Of a stretch of 64,000 nucleotides of DNA, positions 52,581 to 61,239 are shown one piece after another. The notes beneath the pieces are model-generated. The model did no database searches and was not told where the DNA came from. It worked only from the letters and a program-made list of their open reading frames with translations. The stretch covers positions 1,354,721 to 1,418,720 of the forward strand of contig NZ_CP118168.1 of assembly GCF_028748105.1 (NCBI RefSeq). The letters are read 5' to 3'. Both the position numbers and the translations under genes were made by a program. Position 1 is the stretch's first letter. Each line of letters starts with the position of its first letter. This DNA is from Entomospira nematocerorum. GTDB lineage: Bacteria; Spirochaetota; Spirochaetia; WRBN01.

Positions 52581-53078
52581 CTATTCATACTCACCACTAT
52601 AATGTAGCTCATAAGAGTGAGAGTATATTTCAATAATATTCCCAAATGGATCTTCCATATAGACCATCGCATAAGGCTTTTTATCTGGGTAGTAATAACG
52701 AATTGGCATCCGCTGTTTACCGCCAGCCGCAACAATTCGTTTAGCTAAGCCCTCTACGTCAGGATCTTTAATACAAAAATGAAATACACCATTCTGGTAG
52801 GGTCTAAACTCTGCCTTCGCTTCTTTATTTTGCGGAAACTGAAAAATTTCAATACCAATACCATCTGCTGTGGATAGATGTGTAATATAAAAATGATCAA
52901 ATCCCTCACCAAAGACATCTATACACATTTGACCAATAGCAGTAGAAACATCTTCTTCTACCCGAGTTGGCTTCATTAATGAATAAAATCCCATAACTTC
53001 AGTATAAAATTTATATGCTTTTTCAATATCTGGTACAGAAAGTCCAATATGAGAGAATGCACGAGGATATGTTTGCAT
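52581..53078 (-). CDS. VOC (glyoxalase/bleomycin-resistance) family protein
   Basis: A 165-residue protein with two beta-alpha-beta-beta-beta modules: FSHIGLSVPDIEKAYKFYTEVMGF (first, with the metal-ligand His) and GVFHFCIKDPDVEGLAKRI with MEDPFGNIIEIYSHS (second, with His and Glu ligands). This resembles lactoylglutathione lyase-like and methylmalonyl-CoA epimerase-like members; the substrate cannot be named. Single gene, 61 bp downstream of nagB on the same strand. Confidence 0.85.
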   Translation of the reverse strand: MQTYPRAFSHIGLSVPDIEKAYKFYTEVMGFYSLMKPTRVEEDVSTAIGQMCIDVFGEGFDHFYITHLSTADGIGIEIFQFPQNKEAKAEFRPYQNGVFHFCIKDPDVEGLAKRIVAAGGKQRMPIRYYYPDKKPYAMVYMEDPFGNIIEIYSHSYELHYSGEYE

Positions 53079-53139
53079 AATCTTTCCTTCTATAATTTAA
53101 ATAAAGGTAGGGATACCCCCACCTTATTCTATCATCAAG

Positions 53140-53922
53140 TTATCCGTCAATTTCCTTAAAATACTTATATGTTCCCACCTGAAGACGTGCGCAAGCTGGT
53201 TCATCACAAATAACCGTAGAATTTTCATGTAACTGTAAGACACTAGCTGTCCACCAGTGACTTACAGACCCTTCAACAATACGACTTAGTGCTTCAGCCT
53301 TATTATGGCCTGTCACAAGGAGTAGAACCTCCCGACTATCCGTTACTGTAGCCACACCCATTGTTACAGCATGGGTGGGAACCTGGTTAATATCATTATC
53401 AAAAAAACGACTATTAACTAATCGTGTTTCATGCAATAACGGCTGACATCGTGTGCGACTCACAAGACTTGATCCAGGTTCATTGAAGGCAATATGTCCG
53501 TCGACACCGATTCCACCAATGATAATCTCCATTCCACCAAATTTTTTAATGCTATCTTCATAATCACGGCACTCTTTATCCAGATCAGGAGCATTACCAT
53601 TTAGGATATGAACATTTTCTTTTTTAATATTAATATGATCAAAAAGATGCTTCCACATGAATGAATAGTAGCTCTCAGGATGACTTTGTGGTAGTCCCAC
53701 ATACTCATCCATGTTAAATGTTACAACATGCTCAAAACTTACCTTACCAGCTTTGTTCAACTGAATAAGTGTTTCATAAGTTGGGATAGGTGTACTTCCT
53801 GTGGCTAAACCCAAAACAAAAGGTCTATCAGCAGTTGGCTTATAGTCATTAATACGTGCTGCGATATACTCTCCCACCCATTGACCTACAGCTTTAGCAT
53901 CCGATTTAATTTTAACGTGCAT
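53140..53922 (-). CDS. nagB: Glucosamine-6-phosphate deaminase
   Basis: NagB converts glucosamine 6-phosphate to fructose 6-phosphate and ammonia, the entry of amino sugars (GlcNAc, chitin, sialic acid, peptidoglycan) into glycolysis. The 260-residue protein has GLATGSTPIPTYE, the acid pair in TFNMDEYVGL (Asp72, Glu73) and GGIGVDGHIAFNEPGSS with the catalytic His. AGGAG lies before the ATG. It is divergent from the PRD-type regulator at 54285 across 362 bp, so that regulator may control it. No nagA is nearby. Confidence 0.95.
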   Translation of the reverse strand: MHVKIKSDAKAVGQWVGEYIAARINDYKPTADRPFVLGLATGSTPIPTYETLIQLNKAGKVSFEHVVTFNMDEYVGLPQSHPESYYSFMWKHLFDHINIKKENVHILNGNAPDLDKECRDYEDSIKKFGGMEIIIGGIGVDGHIAFNEPGSSLVSRTRCQPLLHETRLVNSRFFDNDINQVPTHAVTMGVATVTDSREVLLLVTGHNKAEALSRIVEGSVSHWWTASVLQLHENSTVICDEPACARLQVGTYKYFKEIDG

Positions 53923-54284
53923 TGTTTTCTCCTTATATAATGTATGATATTTATTTATATAAGTTAAGCTCTAAGATGATGAAATCATCAACATTCTTAA
54001 CTAAGCTCGCTATGTTCCACCAAGGACTGTAACAACGTATCAACAATAGTATGTAAAAGTATTTTGCCTAACACAGAGGCACAGCTCCCTATAAGAGTGA
54101 TTCAAGCATCATTTTTTCTCTTTTATTTTATTACATTAACCAAGAAATTGCAACTATAACATTTTGCATAAGCTAAAATGTTTCCTCATTATTATGCTAA
54201 CACTTTGTATCACAGGTGCGAAATTTTTGTCTTTACAAGAAACTCCCTATTGATATAATATTTAGTAATACAAGGAGTTAAATT
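53923..54284. other. Intergenic region between nagB and the PRD-type regulator
   Basis: No coding frame seen. It has a nested palindrome at 53962-54002 (AGTTAAG, GATGAT, GAA, ATCATC, CTTAACT) on the nagB side, an inverted repeat at 54158-54182 (AACATTTT with AAAATGTT) and a promoter at 54232-54259. The palindromes could be operators. Confidence 0.5.
54232..54259 (+). promoter_or_regulatory. Promoter for the PRD-type regulator
   Basis: TTTACA, 16-bp spacer, TATAAT; AAGGAG lies 7 nt before the TTG start at 54285. Confidence 0.65.
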
Positions 54285-56195
54285 TTGTCTTATAGCTACC
54301 AACGTGCCATCAAATTTCTTCGACTCCTCGCCAAAGAGTCGACATTTAAGCCTGTTCATTTTTATGCTAAAGCACTAAACGTCTCTCCCAAAAGTATCTT
54401 CTATTATCTATCTCAATTGGAGCATATTCTTAACAAAGACGAATTTCTTCTTCATAAAGAGCCAAGCAAAGGGATCTTACTAGAGAAATCATCAGAAATT
54501 TCTCTAAGTCAAATTATCAAAGAAAATATTCCACAGCATCGTCAAATTAAAATTCTACACTCACTTATCACAGATCAAGAAAGCCCCTCGGTAACCGATC
54601 TTAGTGAATTTTTTCACATTTCTAAAACGTCTATTATCTCTGACTGTAAAAAAATTTTTCATGAACTCTCCGCGTTTACAACCCTTAATGTACGATTTAG
54701 TCAACAAAAGCTATATATCTCTAATAATTTTTTAGGAAAAGCGCAACTTCACCTTATTTTTATTCATAAAATAACCTCTATCCTACCTCAGGAGTATCAC
54801 ACACCTGAAAAATTTCTCTTCCAATTACAAGACTACTACCCACAAAGTTGTATCCGACAGACAACAAATATTCTCAATGCATTTTTTCAGTCTATCGCAC
54901 ACAGATGTCCCACTCACCATAATCGACTTTTTTTTAGTCTTATCTTCCTTATTTTTCTCTATGAGTCTCCAAAAAGCATTATACTGCCACCTATTACAGA
55001 TCTCGCTATTCCTCAATTTTTAGATAATATTTTTGCAGAAGTTCTTCCATCTTCTACCAATAGTTTGAATAACAAAAAATTTCTTTATATGCAACTGCTT
55101 ATCCAGCAAATTTTACCTATTAACAGCTTTAACTCTAGAGATGATCCATCTTTTCATGATTTAATAACAATATTCTCACAAATAATATCTATCAATTTTT
55201 TCACTAACAAACAGCTTATTAGTTATCTCTCCCAAACCTACCCAATATTCATCTTACAGTCACGACTTGGCTTGACAATAGAACATCATAGCTACACATC
55301 GCTCAAGCAAAAGCATAGTCTTCTGATGAATATTGGATTATTAGCTATTACATACCATCACAGTCGATGGCAGTTATCTTACAATGCGGGGAGTGCTTGC
55401 TCTATTCTAGCATACCTCTTATTAGCGATTCAAAAATATGATCCTATTCCTATCTATCTTCTTACAGACCTAGATCCTCCTATGCATCTTCTTTTCAAGC
55501 ATAAACTCAAGTCCTTTTTACCGCCAACATCGAAAATGCTTGATATCTATACACTCGAATCGATTTCGCCTACATCATGCCATTTAGTGCTATCAACTTA
55601 TCCCATTATCCCAAAGCCCAAACTCAACTTTCTAGTCATATCACCAACATTACACATAGAGGAACAGAAAAAAATCTTACAAAGTTATGTAAATATTAGC
55701 CAAATGAAAATTCAACAACAAATCAAACACCAAGCACGACCTCATCTATTACAGCGGTGGTTACAGAAGGATTTAATTTTTGTAAAACATACATTTCACA
55801 CAAAACAGAAAATTTTCCACCTCCTAGGCTCATCTCTTCTACGCTATAATTATAGCAGTATTGACTTGACAGATACTATCGCAACCTATGACTCTATTCA
55901 AAAAGTAGATACATATCTCGACTGGGTAATTCTAGCTATACCACCTCATTATATTACGCGTAGTGCAATTAGCATATATAAGGGGAAAAATGCACTATTT
56001 TGGCATCAGCATAGCCTCCATAATATCTTACTCATAAGCTTATCTACAAAAGATTATCCTAATATGCCATTACTCCTAAAAGAAATATATCAATTCCTCG
56101 GTACTAGTATCTATGATGATATCATTGCATCAATGCTAAAACCATCATCAGTTACCGTCCCTCAGCATAGATATACTAAAAAATTAGATCCTTGA
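54285..56195 (+). CDS. PRD/BglG-family PTS-controlled transcription regulator, divergent
   Basis: 636 residues from a TTG start. Two helix-turn-helix units are seen at the N-terminus (FYAKALNVSPKSIFYYLSQLE and LSEFFHISKTSIISDCKKI), then a helical PRD-like part (about 165-310), an EIIB-like domain near 345-450 with a cysteine in YNAGSACSILAYLLL, and an EIIA-like tail (FHTKQKIFHLLGSSLL). This order is that of MtlR/ManR/LicR-type activators controlled by PTS phosphorylation. The usual PRD and EIIA histidines are not obvious, so control may be altered. Divergent from nagB, its likely target. A PTS link also fits the HPr-like protein at 7.4 kb. Confidence 0.65.
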   Translation: MSYSYQRAIKFLRLLAKESTFKPVHFYAKALNVSPKSIFYYLSQLEHILNKDEFLLHKEPSKGILLEKSSEISLSQIIKENIPQHRQIKILHSLITDQESPSVTDLSEFFHISKTSIISDCKKIFHELSAFTTLNVRFSQQKLYISNNFLGKAQLHLIFIHKITSILPQEYHTPEKFLFQLQDYYPQSCIRQTTNILNAFFQSIAHRCPTHHNRLFFSLIFLIFLYESPKSIILPPITDLAIPQFLDNIFAEVLPSSTNSLNNKKFLYMQLLIQQILPINSFNSRDDPSFHDLITIFSQIISINFFTNKQLISYLSQTYPIFILQSRLGLTIEHHSYTSLKQKHSLLMNIGLLAITYHHSRWQLSYNAGSACSILAYLLLAIQKYDPIPIYLLTDLDPPMHLLFKHKLKSFLPPTSKMLDIYTLESISPTSCHLVLSTYPIIPKPKLNFLVISPTLHIEEQKKILQSYVNISQMKIQQQIKHQARPHLLQRWLQKDLIFVKHTFHTKQKIFHLLGSSLLRYNYSSIDLTDTIATYDSIQKVDTYLDWVILAIPPHYITRSAISIYKGKNALFWHQHSLHNILLISLSTKDYPNMPLLLKEIYQFLGTSIYDDIIASMLKPSSVTVPQHRYTKKLDP

Positions 56196-56268
56196 TTTTT
56201 TTGTAAAAACATTTTACTCTTACATGAATTAGTTACTCTAATTTACTAGATTAATATGGAGAAAATGT

Positions 56269-58707
56269 ATGAAAAAAAAAGTCTTAATTGTTGGAGGAGT
56301 CGCAGGTGGGGCAACAGTTGCAGCTAGATTGCGAAGACTCGATGAAGATGCAGAAATTATTTTATTAGAACGAGATTCTTTTGTCTCCTTTGCCAATTGT
56401 GGGTTACCCTATTATATTGGTGATGTTATCAAAGATCGTAGTCAATTAGTTCTGCAAAATCCGCAAAAATTCAAAGATCGCTTCAACATTGATGTGCGTA
56501 CTCAAAGCGAGGTTGTGAGTGTTGATGTAAAGAATAACATGGTTACAATCAAACCAGCAAGTGGAGTCACTTATACAGAGAGTTATACACACCTTGTCTT
56601 GTCACCTGGAGCTAAGCCATTGGTTCCAGCCCTTCCAGGCGTTAATCATCAGCGTATTCTTACTCTACGCAACGTTCCAGATAGTGATCGTATTAAGGAA
56701 CTAGTAGATGGTGGTAACATCAAACACGCTACAGTTATTGGAGGTGGATTTATTGGTATTGAGATGGCTGAAAATCTTACGTTAAGAGACATAACTGTCT
56801 CTTTAGTGGAATCTGCTCCTCACATATTGGCCACATTTGATCGTGAAATGGCTGGTTTTTTAGAAAAAGAGTTAGCAAGGGCAGGTGTTGATCTCTATCT
56901 AGAAAAGAAAGCAATAGCTTTTATCCCAGAAAATGATAGAATCATTGTCCAACTTGACTCCCAAGAAAGTATTATCAGTGATTTAGTCATTCTTGCCATT
57001 GGCATTGAACCTGAGACTCAATTTCTCAACGATAGTGGGATTCTACGAGATGAACGTGGATTCATCAACGTTAATGATCAACTACAAACTAATTATCCTG
57101 AAATCTATGCCTTAGGAGATGCTATCAAAGTCAAACACATAATTTATCACGCACCAGCATCCATTCCTCTGGCTGGTCCAGCTAACAGACAAGGACGTCT
57201 AGTTGCTAATAATATCTGTGGGAAATCACAAACCTTCAAAGGAGCAATGGGCACCGCAATCTTACAAGTATTCGATCTTAATGCTGCGTGCACAGGTAGC
57301 AGTGAGCAAGTTCTCATAGCGCACAATATTCCTACACAAAGCATCTATATTCATCCTAATAGTCACGCTGGTTACTATCCTGGATCTACTCCATTAACTA
57401 TTAAAGTTATTTATAATCCTGCTGATGAACGTATTTTAGGGGCTCAGGTTTTGGGATACGAAGCGGTAGATAAATTCATCGACGTGATAGCCAGTGTCAT
57501 TCATTTCAGGGGAACAATCCACGATCTTGCTGATCTTGAATTAAGTTATGCTCCACCGTTCTCTTCTGCCAAGTCACCCATCAATATGGCGGGCTTCGTT
57601 GGCCTCAATATTAGTGAGAAACTCATGCCTGTTGCTCGTTTTGAAGAAGCACTAGAACTTAATATATCGACCCAGCAGCTCTTAGATGTACGCGATGATA
57701 TTGAAGTTGCCAATAAAAAACTAGCCAATAGCATACATATTGCATTGAATGACTTAAGACATGGTAAAAATCTAGAACTCCTTGATAAGAATAAGGAGAT
57801 TCTCGTTTATTGTGCCGTTGGTGTGCGTGGCTACATGGCTACACGCTATCTTGTTAGTAAGGGGTATCATGCTAGAAATATTCTCGGAGGTATTAAGCTA
57901 GAGCCAGGATTTAGCCAAACACCCAGTAAAAATCACTCTGATAGAGCGACCGCATCAGTTGTAACACCACTTATGAGCGATAAAGTTACAGATCTCGATC
58001 TGACTGGATTACAATGTCCTGGACCACTCATAGCTATAAAGAAGCATATCGATAGTACTGCAGTTGGCTCAATTTTGCGTGTACAGGTCTCTGATCCTGG
58101 ATTTTTACACGATGTCAAGGGATGGTGTGATTCTACTGGCAATGAGTTATTAAGTGTCAACAGTAATAAAGGGATTATTCATGCACAAATACGGAAAAAT
58201 CCCCCACAATCTGATACAGGTACGATGCATAAACTAGAAGATCAAACAATCGTTGTCTTCAGCAACGACCTTGATAAAGCGATCGCTGCCTTCATCATCG
58301 CTAACGGTGCTGCTGCTATGGGTAAAAAAGTCTCGCTCTTCTTTACCTTCTGGGGTTTATCAGTCATCAAAAAACCAAACCCTAGCCATGTCGGTAAAAA
58401 GAATTTTATGGAGAAAATGTTTACATTAATGCTACCTAAGCATAGCGGAAAACTCCCCATCTCCAATATGAATATGGGGGGAATCGGTGCTAAAATGATT
58501 CGTGGTGTCATGAAAAAAAAGAATGTTATTAGTCTAGAAGAGTTGATGCAGCAGGCACAAGAAAATGGTATAGAAATGATCGCCTGTACAATGTCTATGG
58601 ATGTGATGGGCGTGAAGGCCGAAGAACTCATTGATGGTATCTCTCTGGGTGGGGTGGGTTACTACCTCAACAAGGCAGAGACAGCCAACAAGAACTTATT
58701 TATCTAA
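56269..58707 (+). CDS. CoA-disulfide reductase fused to rhodanese, TusA and DsrE domains
   Basis: An 812-residue four-part protein. Residues 1-450 form a CoA-disulfide-reductase-like flavoprotein (VLIVGGVAGGATVAARLRR; redox Cys44 in FANCGLPYYIG; NAD fold VIGGGFIGIEMAE). A rhodanese domain follows (about 460-545, Cys515 in VYCAVGVRG), then TusA (Cys583 in LQCPGP, about 575-645), then a DsrE/DsrF-like domain (654-812, SNDLDKAIAAFIIANGAAAMGKKV). Together these suggest a self-contained persulfide relay: reduction at the flavin, transfer by rhodanese and TusA, and hand-off to DsrE. Similar fusions are known in anaerobic Firmicutes. Its last 400 bases have a decayed second copy at 60.6 kb. Confidence 0.9.
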   Translation: MKKKVLIVGGVAGGATVAARLRRLDEDAEIILLERDSFVSFANCGLPYYIGDVIKDRSQLVLQNPQKFKDRFNIDVRTQSEVVSVDVKNNMVTIKPASGVTYTESYTHLVLSPGAKPLVPALPGVNHQRILTLRNVPDSDRIKELVDGGNIKHATVIGGGFIGIEMAENLTLRDITVSLVESAPHILATFDREMAGFLEKELARAGVDLYLEKKAIAFIPENDRIIVQLDSQESIISDLVILAIGIEPETQFLNDSGILRDERGFINVNDQLQTNYPEIYALGDAIKVKHIIYHAPASIPLAGPANRQGRLVANNICGKSQTFKGAMGTAILQVFDLNAACTGSSEQVLIAHNIPTQSIYIHPNSHAGYYPGSTPLTIKVIYNPADERILGAQVLGYEAVDKFIDVIASVIHFRGTIHDLADLELSYAPPFSSAKSPINMAGFVGLNISEKLMPVARFEEALELNISTQQLLDVRDDIEVANKKLANSIHIALNDLRHGKNLELLDKNKEILVYCAVGVRGYMATRYLVSKGYHARNILGGIKLEPGFSQTPSKNHSDRATASVVTPLMSDKVTDLDLTGLQCPGPLIAIKKHIDSTAVGSILRVQVSDPGFLHDVKGWCDSTGNELLSVNSNKGIIHAQIRKNPPQSDTGTMHKLEDQTIVVFSNDLDKAIAAFIIANGAAAMGKKVSLFFTFWGLSVIKKPNPSHVGKKNFMEKMFTLMLPKHSGKLPISNMNMGGIGAKMIRGVMKKKNVISLEELMQQAQENGIEMIACTMSMDVMGVKAEELIDGISLGGVGYYLNKAETANKNLFI

Positions 58708-58717
58708 ATCAAATAAC

Positions 58718-58750
58718 AGAGCAAGCTGGAGTTATCTTGCTTGCTCTTTC
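58718..58750 (+). terminator. Terminator of the CoA-disulfide-reductase fusion gene
   Basis: AGAGCAAGC pairs with GCTTGCTCT (9 bp) around a 12-nt loop, then TTCTC. The same 37 bases recur at 60.77-60.80 kb. Confidence 0.75.
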
Positions 58751-58753
58751 TCG

Positions 58754-60478
58754 CTACCTAAACCATTTAGCCTCTATGAAATTTACAATTTTCTCACCAC
58801 GCTCCTGAATAGCTTCACTCGTCCATTTTTTATGGTAAATAACCTCTTCATACTGCTTTAATGTAGGATGCTGTGCAGATGGTCCTGTAGAGGTTTGACG
58901 GATTTTTTCTCTTTTATCATGCCACGAGCTATAGCCTAGACCACTGTTAAGCGATTTCGGAACTAAAAGTAAATTTCCCCAACCATGCAAGCGATTAAGA
59001 AATTTATCACTTTCAGGATTAACCCTTTGTGAGAAACTATAGCCTGAACCTGGCGTATGACCATTTTTCATAATGCTTTGAGGTCCAATATGTTCAATGG
59101 AAGGCTCTGTGATATCAAAGTAGTCTATATTACGCATACGTCTATCGCGTAATGAGCACTCATATTGCCATAAAACATAGTTAACCAATGGGTGTTCTAG
59201 TTGAGTATAGATTTGCCCGTAATGACACAAATTTTCCTGTAATAAATCAAGATGCCAAGCACTATCTTCACCTTGTAACCAATTTTCCTCAATCCAGTCA
59301 ACATGATTCTGCATAAATACATCCACGCTAGATAATTGATCTTCATACACAAAAAACTCACTGTTTTTGAAACGTGTTGATAAAGAAATCCGAGAAGATT
59401 TTGCATGTTCGGCTAAAAAGAGTAATTCAAACACGTAAAATAGACGTTCATAAGCATCGGTTACAATATCTGCATTGAATCTATCGAGTTCGTTAAGTCG
59501 AATGAAAAAAGCATAAAAAGGCTGCGTCTTTGGTAAAATTAACATCGCTTGATAAGCGCTCTCTTTACCATACTCACTCTTGCCGAATTTATCTAACTCT
59601 ACCAAACCATTGAAAGCTAGCTCTAAACGTTGAGAGAACTTATCTAACCATGCCAATTGATCTTCTACTGATTTATCCTGTTCCTCACTGAGCTTTACTG
59701 CCTCATAAAAAGCATCACTAAAGCCCTTGTTTTTATCAAAAAAGGTGTAATACGCGTCCAAACAAGCATGTAAGACTTGATCCTCATTACGATAACTAAT
59801 AAGTTCGATAGAATTATAGATACGAGTAAATCGATCGTAAAACGCGACAATGGAAGCTTCTGGTGCACCAAGACGATAATATTGATAAGCCACAAAGGCC
59901 TTAACTTTTTCTAACTCCGTAAGCGGTTTTCCCCGATCATTAGCGTAAGTAAACACTTGTGTGGCACGAACCAATGAAGTAATTTCATGTAGAGTAATCT
60001 CCGCAGTAGCCAAAACTTCAATGTAATCAGTAATCCTACTTGAATACGTTTCATTTTCACAGTAAATTTTAAGCTGTTGATATGCATCTAGTAGTCTCTT
60101 GGCTGATTGTGTAGGTAAGTCTTTTTTTGCAAAATGTTTCCCTCTTAACAAATTTTGAAAAAATAAATCATCATACTCTACCGTATGAAATTTCGATAAT
60201 AGAAGCTCATATAAAGGTAGATCTATTCCTAATGTATGCTTTGCCGCCGCTAGAAAAAGCGCTAGTGTTGTCAAACGTTGTTGGCCATCAATCACATTAC
60301 CATCTTTATCCTCTCTTAATACGAGATAGTGACCATAATAATACTGTTGCTCTGTAGTGGAGGATTCTTCGATATCAAGTAAAAACTCTTCTACTTGCGA
60401 ACGACCCCAACTATAAGCACGTTGAAATTCAGGGATGATAATCTTGTGATATGTTGAAAATAAGTCATTAATTGTCAT
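58754..60478 (-). CDS. DUF262/DUF1524 (GmrSD-like) protein
   Basis: A 574-residue protein. The N-terminal DUF262 domain has IPEFQRAYSWGRSQVEEFLLDI and the nucleotide-binding-type DGQQRLTTL (residues 64-72). The C-terminal DUF1524 HNH-like nuclease domain has IEHIGPQ (His463) and a later HGWGNLLLVPKSLN with Lys/Arg (KREK). GmrSD proteins restrict DNA with modified bases such as glucosylated hydroxymethylcytosine; others with this layout are phage-defence genes of unknown trigger. It is single, lies between two copies of the same gene tail, and ends 4 bp from the first terminator, suggesting acquisition by transfer. Confidence 0.88.
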   Translation of the reverse strand: MTINDLFSTYHKIIIPEFQRAYSWGRSQVEEFLLDIEESSTTEQQYYYGHYLVLREDKDGNVIDGQQRLTTLALFLAAAKHTLGIDLPLYELLLSKFHTVEYDDLFFQNLLRGKHFAKKDLPTQSAKRLLDAYQQLKIYCENETYSSRITDYIEVLATAEITLHEITSLVRATQVFTYANDRGKPLTELEKVKAFVAYQYYRLGAPEASIVAFYDRFTRIYNSIELISYRNEDQVLHACLDAYYTFFDKNKGFSDAFYEAVKLSEEQDKSVEDQLAWLDKFSQRLELAFNGLVELDKFGKSEYGKESAYQAMLILPKTQPFYAFFIRLNELDRFNADIVTDAYERLFYVFELLFLAEHAKSSRISLSTRFKNSEFFVYEDQLSSVDVFMQNHVDWIEENWLQGEDSAWHLDLLQENLCHYGQIYTQLEHPLVNYVLWQYECSLRDRRMRNIDYFDITEPSIEHIGPQSIMKNGHTPGSGYSFSQRVNPESDKFLNRLHGWGNLLLVPKSLNSGLGYSSWHDKREKIRQTSTGPSAQHPTLKQYEEVIYHKKWTSEAIQERGEKIVNFIEAKWFR

Positions 60479-60600
60479 AAAGCTATAATCCTATAATATA
60501 ATCATTATTTATATTCTATATTATAGTATTATATGATTATATTATAGTCAAGCAATCATTTATCATCCATTACTCAAATGATGACTCCTATCTACGTAAA

Positions 60601-60762
60601 GTCATCTTCTGGGGCTTGCCAGTGATCAAAAAACACAACTCTGACTATATCGGCAAAAAGAATTTTATGGATGAGATGTTCCCATGATGCTTCCTAACTA
60701 TAACGGAAAACTCCCCGTCTCTAAAAATCTCTGCGACAGCCTATAAGAAGTTATTTATCTAA
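60601..60762 (+). pseudogene. Decayed copy of the CoA-disulfide-reductase fusion 3' end (DsrE tail)
   Basis: The frame reads FWGLPVIKKHNSDYIGKKNF, closely matching FWGLSVIKKPNPSHVGKKNF of the intact gene, then MDEMFP and a stop. A one-base deletion restores MLPNYNGKLPVSK against MLPKHSGKLPISN. A larger deletion then joins to a tail like TANKNLFI. It begins abruptly with no upstream part of the gene. The divergence suggests an old duplication or a remnant of a second copy. Confidence 0.85.
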
Positions 60763-60772
60763 ATAAAATAAC

Positions 60773-60802
60773 AGAGCAAGCTGGAGTTATCTTGCTTGCT
60801 CT
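60773..60802 (+). terminator. Second copy of the CoA-disulfide-reductase terminator
   Basis: Same stem-loop as at 58718-58747 (AGAGCAAGC with GCTTGCTCT), with identical loop sequence, directly after the pseudogene remnant. Confidence 0.75.
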
Positions 60803-60822
60803 TATTCTTGAGTCTGCTTCTC

Positions 60823-61239
60823 TTAGATATCGATTTCTCCTATTTGAATACGTTTCGCAAGATCCTGTATTTTCTGCTCGATGCGGTGTATTGTGTTGAT
60901 GAAAACTGCATCCTCTTGTCCACTAGGATCTTCCAATCCCCAATCTTCACGATATTTAGCTGGTAAACTAGGACATTCTACATTACAGCCCATTGTTACA
61001 ACAATATCAACAGGGGGCAATGATTCCAACAATTTTGAAAATTGTGTTTGTCTCATGTCGATGCTATACTTGACTTTCATAAGTCGTACCGCATCAGAAT
61101 TAATCGCAGGTTTCATTTCTGTACCGGCTGAGTAACTCTCAAAAATATCACTAGCGAAATACTTACCAAGAGCCTCTGCTATTTGACTGCGACATGAATT
61201 ATGAACACAAATAAACGCTACCTTGGGTTTGTTATGCAT
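60823..61239 (-). CDS. arsC: Arsenate reductase, thioredoxin-coupled type
   Basis: ArsC reduces arsenate to arsenite for export by Acr3. The protein has the low-molecular-weight phosphatase loop CVHNSCRS (Cys11 to Arg17, C-x5-R) and the further redox cysteines in TMGCNVECPSLP, as in the thioredoxin-dependent ArsC of Staphylococcus. I start at the ATG at 61239 (138 residues), which overlaps the Acr3 stop by 8 bp and has AAAGGATGG upstream; the frame is open for 12 more codons inside acr3. Reduction could be fed by the TrxB encoded at 31.6 kb. Confidence 0.93.
   Translation of the reverse strand: MHNKPKVAFICVHNSCRSQIAEALGKYFASDIFESYSAGTEMKPAINSDAVRLMKVKYSIDMRQTQFSKLLESLPPVDIVVTMGCNVECPSLPAKYREDWGLEDPSGQEDAVFINTIHRIEQKIQDLAKRIQIGEIDI

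Noticed and set aside
54285..56195. Transcript antiterminator acting on an RNA target (BglG proper)
   Set aside because: The N-terminus has DNA-binding HTH units rather than the short RNA-binding CAT domain.
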